DNA of 64,000 bases from Streptomyces sp. NBC_00224 (GCF_041435195.1 NZ_CP108106.1:7763001-7827000); one strand, 5' to 3'. Positions 52,187-61,636 are shown, counted from the stretch's first letter. The notes: generated from the sequence alone by a model not told the origin. Program-made: numbers and translations.

Positions 52187-52669
52187 ATGAGCTGCTCGTC
52201 GACCCCCGCCGCGTCGCACCCGCCCCTGGCGTCCGACGTCGATCTGCTCCGCCTCGACCACCAGGTCTGCTTCTCCCTGCACGCCGCCTCGCGCGCGTTC
52301 GGCGGCGTCTACCGGGACGCGCTCAAGGACCTCGGCCTCACCTATCCGCAGTACCTGGTGATGCTGGTGTTGTGGGAGCACGGCCCGCAGCCCGTCAAGG
52401 TGATCGGCGAGCGGTTGCGGCTCGACTCGGGCACGCTCTCGCCCCTCCTGAAGCGGTTGGAGGCGGCGGGCCTCGTGACCCGCGAGCGCAGCGCCGAGGA
52501 TGAGCGCTCGGTGACCGTCCGGCTCACCGAAGAAGGCTCCGACCTGCGGGAACGGGCGCTGCCCGTGCCCCTGAAGATCCTTTCGGCCACGGGTCTCTCG
52601 GTGGCGGAGGTCCTCTCGCTCCAGCAGCTCCTGGGGCGGATCACGACCGCCCTGGACCAGGCGCAGTGA
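52187..52669 (+). CDS. ohrR: OhrR-type MarR repressor
   Basis: A peroxide-sensing repressor of 160 residues. The reactive cysteine is C28 in DHQVCFSLHAASR; Y42 and Y53 sit where OhrR tyrosines support it. The winged helix (RLRLDSGTLSPLLKRLEAAGLVTRERSAEDERSVTVRLTEEG) is intact. It is the divergent partner of ohr and should repress both genes until oxidised. I use ATG 52187. Confidence 0.93.
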   Translation: MSCSSTPAASHPPLASDVDLLRLDHQVCFSLHAASRAFGGVYRDALKDLGLTYPQYLVMLVLWEHGPQPVKVIGERLRLDSGTLSPLLKRLEAAGLVTRERSAEDERSVTVRLTEEGSDLRERALPVPLKILSATGLSVAEVLSLQQLLGRITTALDQAQ

Positions 52670-52744
52670 AAGCGCCGGGCCGCGCCGCCCGTACCGGCGG
52701 ACGGGCCTCGGTCGCGTGGCGGGAGAGGTTCAGGGGCGTGGCGG

Positions 52745-53857
52745 CTACTTCAGGCCCATCGCGTCGCAGGCGTCCTTGACGTTGGGCGTGCAGATCTCGG
52801 AGGTCGAGTAGACGCCGTCGCGGATGACCGTCTCCTTGATGTTGGCCTTGGTGAGGGCCGCGATCGGGATGATCATGGAGGGGATGGCCTTCTTCGTGGG
52901 GGAGTCGACCGTGGTCTTGGTGATCATGGTCAGTGGCTGGCCCTTGGCGAGGGCGACGGCCATCTGCGCGGCGACGGGGCCCTCTTGGACGTAGGGCTTG
53001 TAGACGCTCATGAACTGCTCGCCCATGACGATGCGCTGGACTCCGGCGAGTTCGGCGTCCTGGCCGGTGACCGGGGGGAGCTTGGCGAGGCCGGCGGCCT
53101 TGAGGGCGGTGATGATGCCGCCGGCCATGCCGTCGTTGGCGGAGTAGACGCCGATGACCTTGTCCTTGCCCAGGGCGGAGATGGCGCCTTCCATGTTGGC
53201 GTTGGCGTTCTCCGGCTTCCACTCCTTGGTGTCGTACTCCTTGCCGATGTTCACCTTGCCGTCGAGCTCGGCGTGCGCGCCCTTCTTGAACAGGGCGGCG
53301 TTGGGGTCGGTGATCGCGCCGTTCATCATCACGATCTGGCCGTCCTTGGCCTTCGCGCCCAGCGCGTCGACCAGGGCCTTGCCCTGCACATGGCCGACCT
53401 GCTCGTTGTCGAACGACGTGTACGCGTCGATCGGGCCCTCGGCCAGACGGTCGAAGGCGACGACCGGGATGCCCTGGTCCTTGGCCTTCTTGACCGCGCC
53501 CGCGATCGCCTTCGAGTCCACCGCGTCCACGATCAGCGCGTCGACCTTGTTGGTGATCATCGTGTCGACCTGCTGCGTCTGCGTCGTCGCGTCCTGCTTG
53601 GCGTTCGCGTAGATCACCTGCCCCTTGCCCGCCGTGAGCTCCCTGACCATCTTCTCGATGAGCGGCTTGTCGAACTTCTCGTAACGCGCGGTCTGGTTCT
53701 CCGGGAGCAGCAGGCCGATCTTGATGGCTCCGCCCTTCTTCGCCCCCGAGACCTTGGCGGGGTCCCCGGATTCCTTGGCGCTTCCGCAGGCGGCGAGAGC
53801 GACGGCCATCGCGGTGGCGGTCACGGACACGGCGGCACGGCGCGTACGGGTGTTCAT
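52745..53857 (-). CDS. Orphan sugar-binding lipoprotein, XylF/ChvE-like
   Basis: A substrate-binding protein of 370 residues with a lipobox (VALAAC, C24), so it would be anchored to the outer face of the membrane. It belongs to the CUT2 sugar group, closest to xylose/monosaccharide binders (FDRLAEGPIDAYTSFDNEQVG). A Cys pair near the end (EICTPNVKDACDAMGLK) may form a disulfide. No permease or ATPase gene lies beside it, and the ribose operon already has its own tethered binding domain. It may serve a transporter encoded elsewhere. Confidence 0.88.
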   Translation of the reverse strand: MNTRTRRAAVSVTATAMAVALAACGSAKESGDPAKVSGAKKGGAIKIGLLLPENQTARYEKFDKPLIEKMVRELTAGKGQVIYANAKQDATTQTQQVDTMITNKVDALIVDAVDSKAIAGAVKKAKDQGIPVVAFDRLAEGPIDAYTSFDNEQVGHVQGKALVDALGAKAKDGQIVMMNGAITDPNAALFKKGAHAELDGKVNIGKEYDTKEWKPENANANMEGAISALGKDKVIGVYSANDGMAGGIITALKAAGLAKLPPVTGQDAELAGVQRIVMGEQFMSVYKPYVQEGPVAAQMAVALAKGQPLTMITKTTVDSPTKKAIPSMIIPIAALTKANIKETVIRDGVYSTSEICTPNVKDACDAMGLK

Positions 53858-54080
53858 CGAGAGACCTCCCTGACATGGCCGCGTCCTCGCGGCCGAGGTG
53901 GCTGGAAGTCAACTTGGAGGTGAATGGGGCGTCAAGGAGTTGAGGGTGACCGAGACCGCAATGAGTCTTTTCATTGATTAGTCGAACAAGCAACAACTCT
54001 GAGCTGGGGCGCGGCGGTTGGACCGCCTGCCCGGAGCGGGTGGGCTTGCGCGATGCGTCCGACACCGAACGGCTCGCCCT

Positions 54081-54794
54081 TCACGCGAGCCGGAACGCGT
54101 CTGCCAGCGCGTCGGCTTGAGCCATGAGCAGGGTCCGGGCGCGGTGGCCGATCCCGCCGTACTGGCCCGACACCGCGAGGCTCACCGTGCCGTGCAGCTG
54201 CGACCAGGCGAGCACCGCGCCCGCCAGCGCCGTGCCGGCCCGGATGTCGTACGCGGGGCGCCCGGTGTGCTCCCCGACCCACGCGGCCAGCGAGTCGTCC
54301 TCGCGCACCCACCCGGCCATCTCCTCCACCGTCGGGCGGAACGCTTCGGTGGGATTCCCGGCGGCGAAGACCACGAGGAAGGGGCCGAGGGCGGCCCGCG
54401 CGCGCTCCAGAGTGTCCGGCGGCGCGGCATACCCCGGCACCGGGGTTCCCTGGATCAGCAGATAGCGGTGCGGCTGCGCGGTGGCCCAGTCGAGGTAGGC
54501 GTCGGCGAGGGCGTGCAGCCTGGTACGGGCGTCGGTCGCGCCCGTGCCCCCGGCGTGCGCGATCGCGTGCGCCAGATCGTCGTACGCGTCCCGCATCAGA
54601 TCGCCGAGCAGCTCGTCGCGGCTGGCGAAGTAGCGGTAGAGCGCGGGCCCGGAGAGCCCCATGTCCTTGGCGATCCGGGTCAGCGCCACGGCCTGGGCGC
54701 CTCCCTCGGCGAGCTGTTCCAGCGCCGCCGCCTTGATCTCGGCGCGGGTCTGCTCCCGGTAGCGGGCCCGGGGAGTCCTCACCTCGGCGGTCAT
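54081..54794 (-). CDS. TetR-family regulator
   Basis: A 237-residue repressor with a perfect AGGAGG four bases before the ATG at 54794. The helix-turn-helix is seen as AALEQLAEGGAQAVALTRIAKDMGLSGPALYRYFASRDELLGDLM. The C-terminal ligand domain is of the WHG/TetR_C_13 kind (PHRYLLIQGTPVPGYAAP, VLAWSQLHGTVSLAVSG). It is divergent from an MFS exporter gene, its likely target, with the gap 54795-55045 holding repeats. Confidence 0.9.
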   Translation of the reverse strand: MTAEVRTPRARYREQTRAEIKAAALEQLAEGGAQAVALTRIAKDMGLSGPALYRYFASRDELLGDLMRDAYDDLAHAIAHAGGTGATDARTRLHALADAYLDWATAQPHRYLLIQGTPVPGYAAPPDTLERARAALGPFLVVFAAGNPTEAFRPTVEEMAGWVREDDSLAAWVGEHTGRPAYDIRAGTALAGAVLAWSQLHGTVSLAVSGQYGGIGHRARTLLMAQADALADAFRLA

Positions 54795-55002
54795 GGGTCC
54801 TCCTGCGTGCACCGGTGTTCCCGTGCGGCGCGGCGGCCGGACGCGGTGCCTTTGCGGCGGTCCCCTTCTCCAATGATCCTCTCGCGAGGGCGGCTCGCAA
54901 TGGCTACGGGTCGTAACAGGGTCAACCGTGACGGCGCGGGAGGGCGCGGGCGGTCCGCCCGCTGGGTAATCATTCGGATGCGTACCGTCCGCATGGGGAA
55001 GC

Positions 55003-55032
55003 GCGTGAGAGATCGCGTGAGAGAGCGTGAGA
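55003..55032 (+). repeat. Three GCGTGAGA direct repeats
   Basis: Copies at 55003-55010, 55015-55022 and 55025-55032, in the gap just before the MFS start. An ATGCG...CGCAT inverted repeat lies at 54978-54994 next to them. They may be the TetR operator region. Confidence 0.45.
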
Positions 55033-55045
55033 AAGAAGGCCGCTG

Positions 55046-56515
55046 GTGGCTCCGCATTCCGAGGGCGGTCTCGACCGGAGGCCGGGCGGCGCCGGTACGG
55101 TCGCCGCCGAGCCCCTGTCCGACCGCGGCCGCTGGCGGGCGCTCGCGGTGTGTCTGGTGGCGGGGTTCATGACGCTGCTCGACGTGTCGATCGTCAATGT
55201 GGCCCTGCCGTCGATCCGGGTGGCGCTGGACGCCCCGGAGGCCGATCTGCAGTGGGTGCTCTCCGGATACGCGCTCGCCTTCGGACTGTTCCTGATCCCG
55301 GCCGGGCGGATCGGCGACGCCCGGGGCCGGCGTGCGGTGTTCATGACCGGCCTCGCCCTGTTCGTCCTCGCCTCCGCGGCCTGCGGGGCGGCGCAGTCCA
55401 GCCTGTGGCTGGTGGCGGCCCGCGCCGTCCAGGGCCTGGCCGGAGGACTGATCTCGCCGCAGATCTCGGCCCTGATCCAGCAGATGTTCTCCGGCCCCGA
55501 ACGCGGCCGCGCCTTCGGGATGCTCGGCAGCGTCATCGGCATCTCCACGGCTGTGGGACCGCTCCTCGGCGGCCTGCTCATCCATGCGGCGGGCCCGCAC
55601 GAGGGCTGGCGCTGGGTGTTCTACGTCAACGTGCCGATCGGCATCGCCTGTCTGGTGCTGGCCCGGCGGCTGCTCCCCGACACCCCGTCCGCCCGCCGCA
55701 TCCCGCTGCGCGCTCTGGACCCGGTCGGTGTGCTGCTGCTCGGCGCCGGGATCCTGGCGCTGCTCCTGCCGTTCGTACAGGCCCAGCAGTGGCACGGCCC
55801 CGAGAAGTGGCTGCTCCTGGTCGTCTCCGGCGCGCTGCTCGCGGCGTTCGTGGGCTGGGAACGGCGCCAGAGCGCACGGGGTGCGTCCCCGGTCGTCGAC
55901 CTCGCCCTGTTCCGCGAGCGCAGCTACTGGCTGGGCTGCGCCCTGATCCTGCTCTACTTCGGCGGGTTCACCTCGATCTTTTTCATCACCGCGCTCTACC
56001 TCCAGGCCGGGCTGCACCTGAGCGCGCTGCTCGCGGGCCTCGCCATGACACCGTTCGCGGTGGGCTCCGGTGTCGCCGCGACCATCGGCGGCCGACTGGT
56101 CGCCCGCTTCGGGCGCCGGCTGGTCGCGGTGGGCCTGGTCATGGTCGCCACCGGGCTCGGCGCCACGGCGCTCGCCGTCCATCTGGCCCCGGGCAGGTCG
56201 GCGGCGTGGGCGATGACGGCCCCGCTGCTGCTCGCCGGGCTCGGCAGCGGCCTGGTCATCGCCCCCAACCAGACGCTGACGCTCTCCCAGGTCCCGGTCC
56301 GCTCGGCGGGCAGCGCGGGCGGCACCCTCCAGACCGGCCAGCGCGTCGGGTCCGCCATCGGCATCGCCGCCGTCGGGGCGGTCTTCTTCGCCCAACTGAC
56401 GCACCACGGCTGGGCCACGGCGTACGACCACGGGCTGCTGGTGTCACTCGCGTTCGTGCTGGGCGCGCTGCTGCTCGCGCTCGGCGACCTGAAGGCCGGT
56501 ATCGGGGAGAGGTGA
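55046..56515 (+). CDS. MFS drug-efflux transporter, DHA2 type
   Basis: An exporter of 489 residues of the 14-helix subfamily. The GTG start has GAAGG upstream. Motif A reads GRIGDARGRRAVFMTG and motif C-like sequence AVGPLLGGLLIHAAG. The helix-1 signature LLDVSIVNVALPSI marks it as DHA2. It is divergent from the TetR gene and probably under its control. It ends 30 bases from a convergent hypothetical gene. Confidence 0.92.
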   Translation: MAPHSEGGLDRRPGGAGTVAAEPLSDRGRWRALAVCLVAGFMTLLDVSIVNVALPSIRVALDAPEADLQWVLSGYALAFGLFLIPAGRIGDARGRRAVFMTGLALFVLASAACGAAQSSLWLVAARAVQGLAGGLISPQISALIQQMFSGPERGRAFGMLGSVIGISTAVGPLLGGLLIHAAGPHEGWRWVFYVNVPIGIACLVLARRLLPDTPSARRIPLRALDPVGVLLLGAGILALLLPFVQAQQWHGPEKWLLLVVSGALLAAFVGWERRQSARGASPVVDLALFRERSYWLGCALILLYFGGFTSIFFITALYLQAGLHLSALLAGLAMTPFAVGSGVAATIGGRLVARFGRRLVAVGLVMVATGLGATALAVHLAPGRSAAWAMTAPLLLAGLGSGLVIAPNQTLTLSQVPVRSAGSAGGTLQTGQRVGSAIGIAAVGAVFFAQLTHHGWATAYDHGLLVSLAFVLGALLLALGDLKAGIGER

Positions 56516-56544
56516 CCGGCCGCGCCCGACCCCGCGCCGCCCGG

Positions 56545-57546
56545 TCAGGACGTTCCCTTCGCGGCCCGTACGGCCCCGCGCCAGGCCGAGTCGACCGAGA
56601 GCAGGGCCGCCGGGGTGAGGTCGGCCGGAACGTCGGGCAGGAAGCCGGTGCCGATGAGGGGGCCGGAGTCGTCGGCCGCGACGGACCGCGTGAAGCCGCG
56701 CGGCGCCGGACCCCGTCGGCCCGCCCAGTGCTCGCGGGCCTCGTCCCGTACGTCCACGAGGGCTTGGAGGCGGTCGACCGGGGGCGGGGCGAACCGGTCG
56801 CCCGCCGCGCGCGTCTGCTCCCGCCACCGGTCCTGCCAGAACTCGACCGTCCAGCCCGGCCAGCGGGACGCCATCTCGTACGCCCCGGCCTGCGCACCGA
56901 GCAGCCACCAGCCCACCCGGCGGCGCACCGGGTCGACATGCAGCCCGGCGAGCACGGCGAGCTCGCAACGGCCGTACTCCGGCGCCGAGTCGAGGCGTTC
57001 GAGGAGGGCGGGCCCCTCGGCCACCGGGTGGTCCCCGGTGGCGGCCACGAGGTGGCAGCGACCGGCACCCACGGTGACGACCGTGGCGAGCGGATCGTCC
57101 TCGGCCGACTCCTCGTCCCCGGGCGCGAGCGCGGCGCCCGCGTACACCTCGCCCCGCGGATCGCGCACCGCGCCCGGGTCCAGGCCCAGGTAGGCGCGCA
57201 GTTCCGCCGGGCCGTCGTAGGTCCAGCGCAGCTGCCAGCCGGGCCAGGCGTGGCGCAGCAGATCGAGGGCCGCGGCCCGGTGGCGCATACAGGTGGTCGG
57301 CCCGTCCGAGACGAAGGCGAGCAGCACCCGGCGGTACCGGTCGACCAGGACCGCGCCCTCGCAGTGGATGTCGTCGCGCCAGCCGTGGCGCGCCCGGTCG
57401 TGGGCGCGCAGCAACGACAGCACGACCTCGGGGCCGGCCAGGAGGTCGAGATCGAGCCCGACCGCCCCGAAACGGGACTCGTACAGCTCGTACCGCTCGT
57501 GGTCGCCGTCCTCGGGAACGACGGCGAAAGTTGCCCAGTCGGCCAT
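56545..57546 (-). CDS. Hypothetical cytoplasmic protein, 333 aa
   Basis: No family is recognised. It is soluble, acidic and rich in Trp, Arg and Glu, with strand-like segments (GAVLVDRYRRVLLAFVSDGPT, CELAVLAGLHVDPVRRRVGWWLLG) and a long middle (GDEESAEDDPLATVVTVGAGRCHLVA). Two cysteines (TTCMRH, GRCHLV) are spaced apart. It could be an immunity-, sensor- or TIR-associated-type protein, but nothing in the sequence shows this. It is divergent from the phosphatase gene. Confidence 0.6.
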   Translation of the reverse strand: MADWATFAVVPEDGDHERYELYESRFGAVGLDLDLLAGPEVVLSLLRAHDRARHGWRDDIHCEGAVLVDRYRRVLLAFVSDGPTTCMRHRAAALDLLRHAWPGWQLRWTYDGPAELRAYLGLDPGAVRDPRGEVYAGAALAPGDEESAEDDPLATVVTVGAGRCHLVAATGDHPVAEGPALLERLDSAPEYGRCELAVLAGLHVDPVRRRVGWWLLGAQAGAYEMASRWPGWTVEFWQDRWREQTRAAGDRFAPPPVDRLQALVDVRDEAREHWAGRRGPAPRGFTRSVAADDSGPLIGTGFLPDVPADLTPAALLSVDSAWRGAVRAAKGTS

Positions 57547-57656
57547 GGCGAGAGGATCTCAACCCGGTGCGGCACCCCACCAGGGGATTCCGGGCGGTGC
57601 CCGGAGTGATCCACACCACGGTCCGCGCGGCCGCGACGGCCGTAGGGTGCGATCCT

Positions 57657-58412
57657 GTGAACAGACACATCGAGTTCGAGCGGCTGCACAACTTCCGTGA
57701 CCTGGGCGGCTACCGCACCGAGGACGGCCTGACGGTGCGTTGGGGGCGGCTGTACCGCTCCGACTCGCTGGGCAAGCTCCAGGGCGAGGACTGGGACCGG
57801 TTCCTGAGTCTGGGCGTCCGTACCGTCATCGACCTGCGCTACCCGTGGGAGATCGAGGGCAAGGGCCGCGTCCCCGAGCACGCCTCGCTGGCGTACCACA
57901 ACCTCAGCATCGAGCACCGCCCGTACGACCAGGCGAGCCTCGGCGCGGACGTGGAGACCGGCCGGTTCCTCGCCGACCGCTTCCTGGAAGTCGCCCACGA
58001 CGGGGTCGAGGAGCTGCGCGAGGCGCTGCGGACGATCGCCGCGCCCGACGGCGGGCCGCTCGTCTTCCACTGCGCCTCCGGCAAGGACCGCACCGGTCTG
58101 CTGGCCGCGCTCGTGCTGGCCCTGCTCGGTGTCCCCGAGGACGTCATCGTCGAGGACTTCACCCTCACCGAGCTCGCCACGGACCGCCTGGCAGCCGACT
58201 GGCGGGCCGCCAACCCCGGCCGTGAGATCACCTGGCCGGGCTACGGCCGCGCCCCCGCCGCCATCATGCGGCTGTTCCTCGCCGATCTGAGTGCGCGGCA
58301 CGGGTCGGTGCGCGGGTACGCGACCGAACTGCTCGGCGCCGACGAGGAGTTGGTGGCGGCCCTGCGAGCCGGGCTGCTGGAGCCTGCGGTCGAGCCCGCC
58401 ACCGCCCCGTAA
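57657..58412 (+). CDS. Tyrosine-specific protein phosphatase
   Basis: A 251-residue cytoplasmic phosphatase. The active-site loop HCASGKDRTG (138-147) carries C139 and R145 in CX5R form, and the N-terminus NFRDLGGYRT is the family signature of Y_phosphatase3. It would dephosphorylate protein tyrosine or phospholipids. The GTG at 57657 has no strong ribosome site; a longer in-frame start at 57531 adds 42 residues. It is divergent from the 56545 gene, sharing a short promoter gap. Confidence 0.9.
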   Translation: MNRHIEFERLHNFRDLGGYRTEDGLTVRWGRLYRSDSLGKLQGEDWDRFLSLGVRTVIDLRYPWEIEGKGRVPEHASLAYHNLSIEHRPYDQASLGADVETGRFLADRFLEVAHDGVEELREALRTIAAPDGGPLVFHCASGKDRTGLLAALVLALLGVPEDVIVEDFTLTELATDRLAADWRAANPGREITWPGYGRAPAAIMRLFLADLSARHGSVRGYATELLGADEELVAALRAGLLEPAVEPATAP

Positions 58413-58507
58413 CCGGGGCGCGGGTCCCAGGTCACTGAGGGCACTTCTGCCCGCAACGCACCACGCCTATGGTGGGTCGTCACTTGTGTCCGGCCAGAGG
58501 GGAACTG

Positions 58508-59491
58508 ATGGTGCGTAGGACCAGGATCATCCGGCACACCGCCGCGTTCGCGGCCGCCCTGCTGTTCGGTGCGGGCTTCGCCCCGGCCACCGCCGCTGCC
58601 GAGGGCGGCCCGGCCGGGACGAACCCGGCCGCCGCCGCACTCGACGCCTACTGGAGCCCCGCCCGGATGGCGGCCGCGGTCCCGGGCGACGCGGGCAAGG
58701 GCGCCGTGGCCGGGCCGTCGGCGCGGGCCGCGTCCCCCACGGAGGACGGGCCCCGGCCCGGCGAGTACATCCCGCCCAGCAGGAGCTTCGACGGCATCCC
58801 CCAGGCGGGCACCTTCTTCTGGACCGACGCCAACGGCACCGGGCGCACCTGCAGCGGCTCGGTGGTGCGCAGCCCCGGCCACGACCTGACGCTGAGCGCC
58901 GGACACTGTCTGAAGGGCTACTCCGGCCCTTCGCCCCGGCGCCGTCTCGCCTTCGTGCCGCAGTACCACGACGGGCTCAAGCCGTTCGGTGTCTTCCCCG
59001 TCGCGGCCGACGGCGTCTACGTCCCGCAGGAGTACTACGACCTGGGCGAGCACGCCGGGGCCGCGTACGACTTCGGCTTCGCGGTCACCGAACCCAACCA
59101 GGACGGTACCCGGCTCCAGGACGCGGTGGGCGGCGTACACCTGCTCACCGGCACGGGCTACTACCACCTCCCGGTGCGGATGATCGGCTATCCGGGCAAC
59201 GCGCAGAAGCCGCTGGAGTGCTGGAGCCGGACCACCAGGTGGGCCAGCGACGACCCGGCCGACCCCGGCACCTTCCCGCGCATCGCCTGCGACGCCTTCG
59301 TGGGCGGGACCAGCGGTGGCCCGATGCTGGTGCCGTGGCCGGACGGCTGGGCGGTGATCGGGGTCATCGGCGGCTACCACACCGGCGGCAACACCCCCCA
59401 GGTCTCCTACAGCGCCTACTTCGGCGCCGCCACCCGGGCCCTCTACCGCGCCGCGGTCAGCGGTGCTCCACCGGCGGCTCCGGCGTCCTGA
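58508..59491 (+). CDS. Secreted trypsin-like serine protease
   Basis: An exported protease of 327 residues. The ATG at 58508 follows GAGGGGA. Signal peptide: RHTAAFAAALLFGAGFAPATA. The catalytic triad is H133 in SAGHC, D188 in AYDFGF and S269 in GGTSGGPM. A pro-like low-complexity stretch (residues 32-95) precedes the domain. Cysteines around H133 and C238/C261 suit disulfides. It would degrade extracellular protein beside the M4 enzymes. A short gap follows to a small protein on the other strand. Confidence 0.92.
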   Translation: MVRRTRIIRHTAAFAAALLFGAGFAPATAAAEGGPAGTNPAAAALDAYWSPARMAAAVPGDAGKGAVAGPSARAASPTEDGPRPGEYIPPSRSFDGIPQAGTFFWTDANGTGRTCSGSVVRSPGHDLTLSAGHCLKGYSGPSPRRRLAFVPQYHDGLKPFGVFPVAADGVYVPQEYYDLGEHAGAAYDFGFAVTEPNQDGTRLQDAVGGVHLLTGTGYYHLPVRMIGYPGNAQKPLECWSRTTRWASDDPADPGTFPRIACDAFVGGTSGGPMLVPWPDGWAVIGVIGGYHTGGNTPQVSYSAYFGAATRALYRAAVSGAPPAAPAS

Positions 59492-59513
59492 TTCCTGTCG
59501 GACACCTGACGGG

Positions 59514-59807
59514 TCAGCGCCCCAGGGCCGTCAGACCCTTGCGGAGGTCGTCCCCGTTCATGACCGGCGTGTAGGAAACCTTGGCGCCGAGTTCCAGGAA
59601 GAACGGCTCCGAGTACTTCGGCATGTTCGACGAGTCCGTCATGTCGAACACGATGAACGCGGTGCGACAGCCGTTCTGGGCCGTGAAGTAGGCGGCTTCG
59701 GGGCGGAGCGCCTCCAGGGCGGATTCCACCGTCTTCTGAAGCGTGCCGTTCCTGATGGCGTCGTTGGCCTTCTCCGTGTCCATTTCCACCTTCATCAGCG
59801 TGCGCAC
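59514..59807 (-). CDS. Small conserved cytoplasmic protein (97 aa)
   Basis: A short protein of a family seen across actinomycetes, with unknown function. The GTG at 59807 lies 9 bases after GGAAGGG, better than one three codons upstream. The sequence (RTLMKVEMDTEKANDAIRNGTLQKTVESALEALRPEAAYF and later NMPKYSEPFFLELGAKVSYTPVM) has the shape of a ferredoxin-like dimeric barrel. It faces the sigma-CAP gene, with a 268-base gap (59808-60075) of mixed sequence. Confidence 0.6.
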   Translation of the reverse strand: MRTLMKVEMDTEKANDAIRNGTLQKTVESALEALRPEAAYFTAQNGCRTAFIVFDMTDSSNMPKYSEPFFLELGAKVSYTPVMNGDDLRKGLTALGR

Positions 59808-60075
59808 GAAGCTCACCCCTTCCCGACCGGGTGGGTGCTCGCTTCTCGGCGCACCGGACACTCCCGGCCGCATACACCTCCAGCGTCTCGCTTTCTGCCC
59901 GCCACCACAACGCGGGAGGTCCCACGCGACGGCCGCGAGGCACATTCGGACGTGCGCGTTCCGGGCCGTGCCGGGCGTCGTACAAAATGAGGGCCGAGTT
60001 CCTGTTATCCCCGTGTCCGCCAGGGGTCTCCGAACGACGGGAGCGTACGAACGACGCCAGCGGGTGAGGGAGCAG

Positions 60076-61557
60076 ATGCACAGGGACAGCACGTCCATGC
60101 CGGAGCTGGTGGGCGCCGCGCGGACCGGCGACGCACAGGCCCAGGAGCGACTGGTCTGCGACTACCTCCCGCTCGTCTACAACGTCGTCGGCCGGGCCAT
60201 GGACGGGCACGCCGACGTCGACGACGTCGTGCAGGAGACCATGTTCCACGCCCTGGAAGGGCTCGACGGGCTGCGTGAGCCGTCCCGCTTCCGGTCCTGG
60301 CTGATCGCCATAGCGATGAACCAGATACGCCACCGCTGGCGGGCCCAGCAGTACACGACCCCGGCCGGCCCCGAGCAGCTGGCCGAGGCGGCCGACCCGG
60401 AACCGGACTTCGTGGAGCTCACCATCCTGCGCCTCGGCCTGTCCGGGCAGCGCCGCGAAGTGGCCGAGGCGACCCGCTGGCTCGACGAGAGCGACCGCGA
60501 ACTGCTCGCCCTGTGGTGGCAGGAGGCGGCGGGCGAGCTGACCCGCGCCGAACTCGCCGAGGCGATGGCCCTCACCCCGCCCCACGCCGCCGTGCGCGTC
60601 CAGCGCATGAAGGCCCAGCTGGAGGTGGGCCGGATCGTGGTGCGGTCGCTCGCCGCCCGGCCGCTCTGCGACGAGCTGGCCCGGACCGTCGCCGGGTGGG
60701 ACGGCCGCCCCGCCCCGGTGTGGCGCAAGCGGATCGCCCGCCACACCCGCGACTGCCGCGCCTGTTCGGGGCGGGGCTCGGGCCTGGTGCCCGCCGAGGG
60801 TCTGCTCGCCGGTCTCGCCCTGCTCGTGCCGTTGTACGGGGCCGCCCACTTCGTCCCGGGCGCCCGCCTCGCCCCGGTCGCCTCCACGGCGCCGGCGCCG
60901 GGGAGCGCCGGACCGGGCCCGGCCACCCCGGCGAAGCCTCGCGCGTACGCGGTCGGGGGCGCCCTTGCCGTCGCCGTCGTCCTCGGGGTCCTGGCGCTCC
61001 TGCTGTGGCCCGATCCGCGTCCGGAGGCCAGTCCCGCCCCGCCCGCAGTGCCGCAGGCCACCGCGAGCGCCGCCCCGCCGTCCCCCTCCGCCACGCCCGT
61101 ACCGCAGCCGACGAGGAAGAGCCCGTCGCCCAGGGCGACCCCGAAGCCCACCCGGCCCACGCCGGTCGCCGCCACCCCCGAGCAGCGGCTGCTGCGGCTG
61201 GTCAACAGCCGCCGTGGCGCGGCCGGTTGCGCACCGCTGCGCATGGACCCCCGGCTGACCACGGCGGCGGTCCGGCACGCCCGGGACATGGTGGCCCGCG
61301 ACTACTACGACCACGCGAGCCCCGAGGGGCAGCACGCCGACGCCCGGATGCGGGCCGCCGGGTACCCCGTCGGGGCCTGGGCGGAGAACCTGGACCGGGG
61401 GACGGCGGACCCCGCCGCGATCGTCGACGACTGGACGGACGGCGCGATCCACCAGCGGAACATGCTCGACTGCGGGTACCGCGACACGGGCGTGGCCGCC
61501 GTGCCCGGCCCCGACGGCACGGTGTGGGTACAGGACTTCGCGGGTTCACCGTCCTGA
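60076..61557 (+). CDS. ECF-type sigma factor fused to a transmembrane CAP-domain protein
   Basis: A single 493-residue chain with regulatory, membrane and secreted parts. Residues 10-90 are sigma region 2 (HADVDDVVQETMFHAL) and 135-185 region 4. Residues 216-230 hold a zinc-binding H223-x3-C227-x2-C230, as in anti-sigma factors. Hydrophobic segments lie at about 240-260 and 291-312. A Pro/Thr/Ser-rich linker leads to a CAP/SCP domain (369-490) with H401, E437 and H459. The ATG at 60076 has GAGGGAG upstream. The frame is uninterrupted. It looks like a sigma factor held at the membrane whose release could follow extracellular signals. A separate CAP gene lies downstream, convergent. Confidence 0.85.
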   Translation: MHRDSTSMPELVGAARTGDAQAQERLVCDYLPLVYNVVGRAMDGHADVDDVVQETMFHALEGLDGLREPSRFRSWLIAIAMNQIRHRWRAQQYTTPAGPEQLAEAADPEPDFVELTILRLGLSGQRREVAEATRWLDESDRELLALWWQEAAGELTRAELAEAMALTPPHAAVRVQRMKAQLEVGRIVVRSLAARPLCDELARTVAGWDGRPAPVWRKRIARHTRDCRACSGRGSGLVPAEGLLAGLALLVPLYGAAHFVPGARLAPVASTAPAPGSAGPGPATPAKPRAYAVGGALAVAVVLGVLALLLWPDPRPEASPAPPAVPQATASAAPPSPSATPVPQPTRKSPSPRATPKPTRPTPVAATPEQRLLRLVNSRRGAAGCAPLRMDPRLTTAAVRHARDMVARDYYDHASPEGQHADARMRAAGYPVGAWAENLDRGTADPAAIVDDWTDGAIHQRNMLDCGYRDTGVAAVPGPDGTVWVQDFAGSPS

Positions 61558-61636
61558 GGCTGGTTCACCGTCCCGAGGCGGGATCGCCTCCTGAGGCCGG
61601 TTCGCCGCCTTGGCCCACACCGGTGCCGGGCGCCGG

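Noticed and set aside
56256..58301. A 681-codon minus-strand frame overlapping several genes
   Set aside because: It runs through the ends of the MFS, hypothetical and phosphatase genes. The last part is Arg/Pro shadow sequence and there is no continuous domain.
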